A DNA stretch of 64,000 bases from Rhineura floridana (lineage: Eukaryota; Chordata; Lepidosauria; Squamata; Rhineuridae), in the NCBI RefSeq assembly GCF_030035675.1, contig NC_084481.1:48699399-48763398 (forward strand). Direction: 5' to 3'. Within the stretch, counting starts at the first letter, position 1. The number at the start of each line of letters is the position of its first letter. Positions 57,236 through 64,000 of the stretch are shown piece after piece. The notes beneath the pieces were generated by a model. The model was given only the letters and a program-made list of their open reading frames with translations, did no database searches and was not told the origin of the DNA. The position numbers were made by a program, and so were the translations under genes.

Positions 57236-58490
57236 AATATATTAAATGGGGGGGGGGGTCAATAGAGTTCCCATCCCCATTGTACTCAATACCACAGAAG
57301 CAACCATAGAAAAGCAGGGATTATGCCATGACGATAACATATTAACTCATAGACCTAACAGGATGCACGGCTGTCCTGCAAGCATAGCTCTCCATTCATG
57401 GGAGGGCTGCCACTGGGAAAAGGGAGGGGGGATGCAAAGGGTGACTGGATTGTGCTCATATTTAATATTGTACATTTTCTTAAGTAGCTGTTGAATTAAA
57501 AAACTGAGCAATAAATGCCTAAAAGAAAATAATAAATGTATGAACCAGTCACAACTAACTTTTGATGGACTGCACCCAGCTTTCTTTATTTTTTAGGAAT
57601 GTTGGTGCCATTAAAACACACACGCACAGAGGATTGTCCTACATTTCACCTTTCTAGAGATTATATATGCTGATACGTGCAATTTGGAAAGTGGAGCTTG
57701 TGCATGTCCTTAATTCCTTTCTATAGAGATTGAGCAGGAGCTCCCATAGGAGCTCCACACAAGTGTCCCTGAAATGAATGAGGCATGCCCAAGCAGTGGG
57801 ACTTCCCAGACTGCCCCCTAGCTTACAAAAATGAATGGAGCTTGGGCACGTTACAACAATGTGGCTCAGTGTCAGCTTCAGACATCATCGCAAAAGTTAC
57901 CATTTGTGTTATGAAATTTGAAGTGGCTGTGCTGTTCTGCTTAAATGTTCAGCTCCAATGAACATGCTGTTCATTTTTATCAAGACATGAGTACTAAGCT
58001 ACGATAAATAAAATATACATTACCAAACAATTCAGGTTTTTTTGTACAGTAATCACATCTACATTTAAAAAGTCACCATCTTCTTCAAATATGTGTGAAA
58101 ATTTAGTACTCTAAATGTGAATATTCCAAAGTAAAATTACCATTATTTTGCACTGGCCTGACAATAAAGATGAGAAGCTTTGAGTTTGAAAGCTCAGCTT
58201 CACACAGTTTGACAGGTAGGTGGCTATTTTTAGTGTTGTTGTTTTTAACCTAGGCAATTTCTATCAAAAGACAATTTTATTTCCCCTCCCCCCTTTTTTA
58301 ATTTTAACTTTTTACACAAACTGTTTTTGTGCAACGGCCACAGCCAGTATAGCTTGAAAGAAGAAGAAATATTCAAAATGTTAACCACAGTCTATCCCCT
58401 TACCTCCATTGCTAAGAGGGAAAAACTGGTTCCAGGGAATCCAATTAAAATAGAGTGCAGTTAAATATTGAGATTCAGTCCTAAAATAAT

Positions 58491-59537
58491 TTAAACAGGT
58501 ACAGTTTCCATGACAGGTGATTTGATACACTCTTCATGCAGTCTGCTCTTTTCTGAGAGGCTGAGGGAATTCTCAGCAGGATGCTCTGGGAGGTGAGTGC
58601 TACCATTCAAAGGAGAAACAAATCCATCTTGAGAAGGACCTTTCAAGTATGAGGAAAAGTCCACTTGGGAGTGTCTTGGCCTATGCTCAGCATATAGACT
58701 ACTACATGGAACAGCGCTGTCACTCTCTGAAGAGGAGCAGCAAACTATGACGGACGGATTGGAAGGAGGATAAAGTGAGCTGCTGTAACTTTCCTCTGAT
58801 TGCCGTGTGTAGTCAACAAACTGTTCTGAAGCTGGATTGTAAGGCACCAGGGAAAGATTACCATTCTTAACTGTATCCCTTTCAGAGTAAGCCTCACGCA
58901 TCTGGCTAGGAGAGCCGGGGCTGTGGTTCTCTATTTGGTAATAAAGAGATGAAGAGCTGGCGTAGTAGGAGGAAGCCTTTGAGTGGTTTTCATGCATGGC
59001 AGTGCTGTCAGAGTAGCAAAGGACCGAAGGAAGATTTTGAACCATGTCAGCATGGGCACCCAAGCCTTCCACAAATTCATCTACTTTTTCTTCCTCCTCC
59101 TCTTCCTCCTCCTCATCTTCATCTGTTTCACTGGGTGCTAAACTCTGTGTGCTCGAATCTGTAACTCCACTGCAAAAGCTACTAGCATCTTCTTCCTCCT
59201 CCTCCTCCTCTTCTTCCTCCTCCCCTGGGCAGTCCAAGTCATCAGCCGACTGCAAGTGCATGATGCTACCCCGAGATTCTGCTTCAATTTCAAAGTTGTC
59301 TGGAACGGAATATTCCAGCGGGTGGGTTGTGGGGCCCATTGAGCTGCTATGAGCGCCTATCTCACTGTGGCAACCGTTCAGTGCGGGGACTTGCTGCTCT
59401 CTGCTTTTCTCCAATTCAAGTTTCATTATAGTGTGCAAAAAGTGAGTCCGGACACGGATGGGGTTAAATTCAATTCTACCTGCTGTATTGCTACATCCTT
59501 CTTTAGTGCAACCACACGGGAAAGACATTCGATCCAC
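58491..59537 (-). CDS. CSRNP3: CSRNP3 terminal coding exon
   Basis: This is the last exon of cysteine/serine-rich nuclear protein 3, an AXUD1-family nuclear transcription factor with neuronal expression in mammals. Read on the minus strand, a TTTTCTAAAG acceptor is followed by [40 protein letters not shown], then a serine-rich region, two long acidic runs (Glu/Asp, at roughly 59190-59230 and 59085-59120) and the conserved end [15 protein letters not shown] with stop at 58491-58493. The Cys-x-Cys-x4-Cys cluster belongs to the family's cysteine-rich domain. The exon encodes 348 residues, so the N-terminal part lies upstream, beyond the right edge. The ATG at 59552 lies in the intron and is not a start. 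Order and orientation relative to GALNT3 agree with human 2q24.3. Confidence 0.95.
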   Translation of the reverse strand: MDRMSFPCGCTKEGCSNTAGRIEFNPIRVRTHFLHTIMKLELEKSREQQVPALNGCHSEIGAHSSSMGPTTHPLEYSVPDNFEIEAESRGSIMHLQSADDLDCPGEEEEEEEEEEEDASSFCSGVTDSSTQSLAPSETDEDEEEEEEEEEKVDEFVEGLGAHADMVQNLPSVLCYSDSTAMHENHSKASSYYASSSSLYYQIENHSPGSPSQMREAYSERDTVKNGNLSLVPYNPASEQFVDYTRQSEESYSSSLYPPSNPSVIVCCSSSESDSAVPCSSLYAEHRPRHSQVDFSSYLKGPSQDGFVSPLNGSTHLPEHPAENSLSLSEKSRLHEECIKSPVMETVPV

Positions 59538-60970
59538 CTTTAGAAAAGAGACCATGGATTAACTATGTGTCTGGGAGGAGGAAACAAGCCAGCTACAGAA
59601 CCTTGACAAACTAGAAACTGACTGTAAAACAAGGAGCTTCATTTAGGAAAGCTGCCCTAGAAGCATGGTTGAAGGGGTGATATATGAAATAAATGACTTG
59701 CATAAAATACCAGCTGATCAATACAAAATATTGTATCTGGTAGTGAAGAAGTAAGACAGATGATTGTTTTGTTGTTATTTCTTACCCATCCGTCACCCTA
59801 AGGTCCCATAAAACAATATAAAATTCAATATTGAAAACAGTTTAAAACAAATCACAATCAAAGGAATCGGGTTCCTTGCTATGGTTACACACTCAAGAGG
59901 TTGCCATAGGGACCAAACACTCTTCTGAAGCATGGTTCTCCCTTCCCTGCCTGGCCGGGCCCAATTGCTGCTCACTAGTATCTTACCATAGCTGTTGACT
60001 ACAGTTAGGGCTCACCAGGCTTACGACTCATTATCTGAAGCCATGATTTGATACTGCTTTCAGATTCAGCATTAACTGGGAAAGCTACTTACACCCAGTA
60101 GCAGATGGTGTGGTGGGGCAACAACGCTCACCTGACTTCCCAACAGCCAAATCACTGCTGCTTACCAGAAGGGAGTTTGGCTAACCTCCCCTCCCAGTAA
60201 GCAGCAGAAACGCAGCTGCCGGGAAGTCAAGTGAGTGCCATTGCCCCACCACACTGCCCACTAATACTTACCCCTAACGGTGGTTACCATCCATGCTGAC
60301 ATAATGGTTAACTGTGGGGAAGGGATTCATGCTCCAGATGTTGGGGTAAAACAACAACAGATTAGTGGTCTTTAGCAGCTGGAAAACCCTCATCAACCTT
60401 TGGAATGCCATCAGAACTCGTGGGAGGGGGTAGAGAAATGGTTTGTGGCATTTTGAATTTGGGCAGAGAGAGATTGAGAGCTGGACATTTAGCTGTACTT
60501 AGCTAAAACTGGGATATGGCCAGGACTTCAGGGAGTGGAGTCTGCAAGATTTTATTCTATTCCTCTTTAGAAATCTGAAAATCAATTCTTGAGCTACCTG
60601 CTTTAGAAGTTTGTCTACTTCCAATATTTCTATATATTAGGGATGTGCATTGACTGAGTGCACTCAAAGTGAATCCAGGTGATTCGGGGAAGGTTCTCGC
60701 ATTTGAGTCAGACTGTGCTGTTAACAAAGCATGCCAAGCCAGTTCAGGAACTCCCTAAGTTTCCAAGTGGCTCTGGCTAGCCAAAAAAAGCACAGCTGTT
60801 GGAATTTGATTTGTTTCTGCTGAGAAATGAAACCAGTCTAACTAAGGATATGCCCAGAGCTCCAGAGGGGAAGGAGTGGCGAGGTGTGTGCAGGGGCAGG
60901 AGGGGAGGTGTCTTTTGTTTTCAGACAGCTTTAGCTTTTCCTCACAGTGAATTATTTCCTAAGGGTACTG
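59538..60970 (-). other. CSRNP3: CSRNP3 intron, unassigned and foldback part
   Basis: This intron lies 5' of the terminal CSRNP3 exon on the minus strand. It contains a palindrome at about 60097-60266 (left GTGTGGTGGGGCAACAACGC, right complement ending CATTGCCCCACCACAC). Nothing else was recognised. Confidence 0.6.
60097..60266. repeat. Foldback repeat in CSRNP3 intron
   Basis: The left arm (GTGGTGGGGCAACAACGCTC, ACCTGACTTCCC, GCTGCTTACC) and right arm (complement: GTGGGGCAATGGCACTCACT, TGACTTCCCGGCAGC) pair over about 60 bp with scattered mismatches. No target duplication was established. Confidence 0.65.
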
Positions 60971-60974
60971 TAGT

Positions 60975-61115
60975 CACTACACATTTAAAGCACATGATTT
61001 CCTGGGTACCCTGGGAACTGTAGTTTGTTAAGGGTGCTGGGGATTGTACCTGTCTTAAGTGTAAACTATAGTTCCCAGGATTCCTTGGGAAGCCAAGTGC
61101 TTTAAATGTATGTTG
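60975..61115. mobile_element. Palindromic MITE next to the CR1 copy
   Basis: The left arm CATTTAAAGCACATGATTTC ... GGGAACTGTAGTTT pairs with the right arm AAACTATAGTTCCCAGGATT ... AAGTGCTTTAAATG. The loop is about 30 bp. The CR1 element starts within about 25 bp of its right end. Confidence 0.75.
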
Positions 61116-61118
61116 TGT

Positions 61119-63786
61119 AAATGCTCAGGGAGACCTTGAGATGAGATATGAAATTGAGGAAGCATCCAAACTAGGAAATGTGGTAGTAATGGGTGACTTC
61201 AACTACCCAGACATAGACTGGCCGCACATGTGTTCCAGTCATGACAAAGAAGCAAAATTTCTAGATATTCTAAATGACTACTCCCTAGACCAGTTGGTCA
61301 TGGAACCGACCAGAGGGACGGCAACCCTGGACTTAATCCTCAGTGGGGACTGGGACCTGGTGCGAGATGTAAGTGTTGTTGAACCGATTGGAAGCAGTGA
61401 CCATAGTGCTATTAAATTAAACATACATGTAAATGGCCAATTGCCAAGAAAATCCAACACGGTCACTTTTGACTTCAAAAGAGGAAACTTCACAAAAATG
61501 AGGGGATTGGTAAAAAGAAAGCTGAAAAACAAAGTCCAGAGGGTCACATCACTCGAAAATGCTTGGAAGTTGTTTAAAAACACTCTATTAGAAGCTCAAC
61601 TGGAGTGCATACCGCAGATCAGAAAAGGTACCGCCAGGGCCAAGAAGATGGCAGCATGGTTAACGAGCAAAGTCAAGGAAGCTCTTAGAGGCAAAAAGTC
61701 TTCCTTCAGAAAATGGAAGTCTTGTCCGAATGAAGAAAATAAAAAGGAACACAAACTCTGGCAAAAGAAATGCAAGAAGACAATAAAGGATGCTAAAAAA
61801 GAATTTGAGGAGCACATTGCTAAGAGCATAAAAACCAACAACAAAAAATTCTATAAATACATTCAAAGCAGGAGACCATCTAGGGAGGCGATTGGACCCT
61901 TGGATGATAAGGGAGTCAAACGCGTACTAAAGAACGATAAGGAGATTGCAGAGAAGCTAAATGAATTCTTTGCATCTGTCTTCACAGTGGAAGATATAGG
62001 GCAGATCCCTGAACCTGAACTAACATTTGCAGGAAGGGATTCTGAGGAACTGAGACAAATAGTGGTAACGAGAGAGGAAGTTCTAGGCTTAATGGACAAT
62101 ATAAAAACTGACAAATCACCAGGCCCAGATGGCATCCACCCGAGAGTTCTCAAAGAATTCAAATGTGAAATTGCTGATCTGCTAACTAAAATATGTAACT
62201 TGTCCCTCGGGTCCTCCTCTGTGCCTGAGGACTGGAAAGTGGCAAATGTAACGCCAATCTTCAAAAAGGGATCCAGAGGGGATCCCGGAAATTACAGGCC
62301 AGTTAGCTTAACTTCTGTCCCTGGGAAACTGGTAGAAAGTATGATTAAAGCTAGATTAACTAAGCACATAGAAGAACAAGCCTTGCTGAAGCAGAGCCAG
62401 CATGGCTTCTGCAAGGGAAAGTCCTGTCTCAGTAACCTACTAGAATTCTTTGAGAGTGTCAACAAGCATATAGATAGAGGTGATCCAGTGGACATAGTGT
62501 ACTTAGACTTTCAAAAAGCGTTTGACAAGGTACCTCACCAAAGACTTCTGAGGAAGCTTAGCAGTCATGGAATAAGAGGAGAGGTCCTCTTATGGATAAG
62601 GAATTGGTTAAGAAGCAGAAAGCAGAGAGTAGGAATAAACGGACAGTTCTCCCAATGGAGGGCTGTAGAAAGTGGAGTCCCTCAAGGATCGGTATTGGGA
62701 CCTGTACTTTTCAACTTGTTCATTAATGACCTAGAATTAGGTGTGAGCAGTGAAGTGGCCACGTTTGCTGACGACACTAAATTGTTCAGGGTTGTTAAAA
62801 CAAAAAGGGATTGCGAAGAGCTCCAAAAAGACCTGTCCAAACTGAGTGAATGGGCGGAAAAATGGCAAATGCAATTCAATATAAACAAGTGTAAAATTAT
62901 GCATATTGGAGCAAAAAAATCTGAATTTCACATATACGCTCATGGGGTCTGAACTGGCGGTGACCGACCAGGAGAGAGACATCGGGGTTGTAGTGGACAG
63001 CACAATGAAAATGTTGACCCAGTGTGTGGCAGCTGTGAAAAAGGCAAATTCCATGCTAGCAATAATTAGGAAAGGTATTGAAAATAAAACAGCCAATATC
63101 ATAATGCCATTGTATAAATCTATGGTGCGGCCACATTTGGAATACTGTGTACAGTTCTGGTCGCCTCATCTCAAAAAGGATATTATAGAGTTGGAAAAGG
63201 TTCAGAAGAGGGCAACCAGAATGATCAAGGGGATGGAGCGACTCCCTTACGAGGAAAGGTTGCAGCATTTGGGGCTTTTTAGTTTAGAGAAAAGGCGGGT
63301 CAGAGGAGACATGATAGAAGTGTATAAAATTATGCATGGCATTGAGAAAGTGGATAGAGAAAAGTTCTTCTCCCTCTCTCATAATACAAGAACTCAGGGA
63401 CATTCAAAGAAGCTGAATGTTGGAAGATTCAGGACAGACAAAAGGAAGTACTTCTTTACTCAGCGCATAGTTAAACTATGGAATTTGCTCCCACAAGATG
63501 CAGTAATGGCCACCAGCTTGGATGGCTTTAAAAGATGATTAGACAAATTCATGGAGGACAGGGCTATCAATGGGTACTAGCCATGATGGCTGTGCTGTGC
63601 CACCCTAGTCAGAGGCAGCATGCTTCTGAAAACCAGTTGCCGGAAGCCTCAGGAGGGGAGAGTGTTCTTGCACTCGGGTCCTGCTTGCGGGCTTCCCCCA
63701 GGCACCTGGTTGGCCACTGTGAGAACAGGATGCTGGACTAGATGGGCCACTGGCCTGATCCAGCAGGCTCTTCTTATGTTCTTACA
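61119..63786 (+). mobile_element. CR1-like LINE, 5' truncated, nearly intact coding
   Basis: The element starts in the middle of the endonuclease domain (VVVMGDFNYPDIDW at about 61180) and includes the full reverse transcriptase: SPGPDGIHPRVLKEF, NYRPVSLTSVPGKLVE, VYLDFQKAFDKVPHQRLL, SGVPQGSVLGPVLFNLFIND and FADD (62764-62775). The C-terminal region HLEYCVQFWSPHLKKDIIEL, SLEKRRVRGDMIEVYKIMHG and a 3' UTR ending TTCTTATGTTCTTA follow. Coding is broken by one frame change in an A run near 62925 and one TGA at 63536, about a dozen codons before the expected end. The sequence of the 24.2-kb copy shows the intact last codons. It lies in the CSRNP3 intron, antisense to that gene. Confidence 0.92.
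61141..63538 (+). pseudogene. CR1-like ORF2 (endonuclease C-part and reverse transcriptase)
   Basis: The frame runs from 61141 to 62952 (603 codons), with the RT catalytic FADD at 62764. It continues in the next frame from about 62906 to 63538, so the frame changes in the A run near 62925. The endonuclease keeps the GDFN and SDHSAI motifs but lacks its N-terminal half because of 5' truncation. No stop lies within the RT domain itself. Confidence 0.88.
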
Positions 63787-63789
63787 TGG

Positions 63790-64000
63790 CCAGTGATTTG
63801 GGGGAGGAATGCTGAAGTAAATAAACAGAATTGTTCTTCACGTGGTCATCATTCTCCAAGTTTTGGCTGTGAGGGCAAGATGTAAGTGGTGGAGTTAAAC
63901 TACTGGGGCGACCTACTTTCCCAATCACTTTTTCCCTAACAAGCAAAAATAACAGCTCTCTCGCTTTTTTCTTCATGAGGGGGTGGGGATGGGTACATAC
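63790..64000. other. CSRNP3: CSRNP3 intron, right edge
   Basis: No feature recognised in the last 210 bases. Confidence 0.5.

Larger units (their letters stand above)
50240..58490 (-). other. CSRNP3 3' UTR (near part) and intergenic DNA
   Basis: The region follows the CSRNP3 stop codon on the minus strand. It is mostly AT-rich unique-looking sequence with few repeats (a hAT-like foldback element at 53617-53748, a BovB fragment at 55268-55810, a SINE at 57058-57235). Minus-strand AATAAA signals occur near 57585, 54372, 53337 and 51157. A long CSRNP3 3' UTR is plausible because the family has long UTRs, but its end cannot be set from sequence. The open frame at 53703-54320 (plus) has no family resemblance I can recognise and is not called. 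Confidence 0.4.

Noticed and set aside
59044-59352. Serine-rich plus-strand frames over the CSRNP3 exon
   Set aside because: They are the antisense of the acidic GAG/GAA codon runs of CSRNP3.

Overview
The window is vertebrate nuclear DNA, most likely from a squamate reptile (lizard or snake). The intron-rich host genes are GALNT3 and CSRNP3, which are neighbours in the conserved vertebrate block CSRNP3-GALNT3-TTC21B-SCN1A. The repeat mix (CR1, L2, BovB and L1 LINEs, BovB-tailed tRNA-derived SINEs, DIRS, hAT and Tigger-like foldback elements) is the mix known from squamates. The species cannot be named from the sequence alone.

Layout. From 0.8 to 13.2 kb lies a three-layer nest of retroelements: an L1 3' end (minus strand) was hit by a DIRS-type tyrosine-recombinase element (about 1.09-12.76 kb), which was then hit by a roughly 6-kb LINE (2666-8700, 14-bp target duplication). 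A near-perfect 703-bp palindrome follows at 13.7-14.4 kb. A CpG-rich block at about 15.95-16.95 kb is the likely GALNT3 promoter and non-coding exon 1. From 17 to 30 kb, GALNT3 intron 1 carries SINEs, two hAT elements with 8-bp target duplications, and L1, L2 and CR1 fragments. From 30.2 to 44.5 kb are the ten coding exons of GALNT3 (plus strand). Joined, they encode 633 residues, the same length as the human protein. From 44.5 to 58.5 kb is the tail-to-tail interval between GALNT3 and CSRNP3, which probably includes both 3' UTRs. From 58.49 to 59.54 kb is the terminal coding exon of CSRNP3 (minus strand). Its upstream intron holds a foldback element and a young CR1 copy at 61.1-63.8 kb that runs to near the right edge.

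The two host genes are functionally separate: a Golgi mucin-type O-glycosylation enzyme and a nuclear transcription factor. They are linked only by conserved convergent order. Most of the remaining DNA is transposon-derived. Its nesting gives a relative time scale: L1, then DIRS, then LINE; hAT, then CR1; L2, then SINE.

The observations most worth a second look are the nearly intact full-length LINE inside the DIRS fossil, the palindrome whose mirror symmetry runs past the element termini into flanking DNA, a possible unannotated divergent coding exon beside the GALNT3 CpG island, an hAT element with a tandemly duplicated right end, and SINE families that share a head but carry different tails. 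No RNA genes, CRISPR arrays or prokaryotic features are present.
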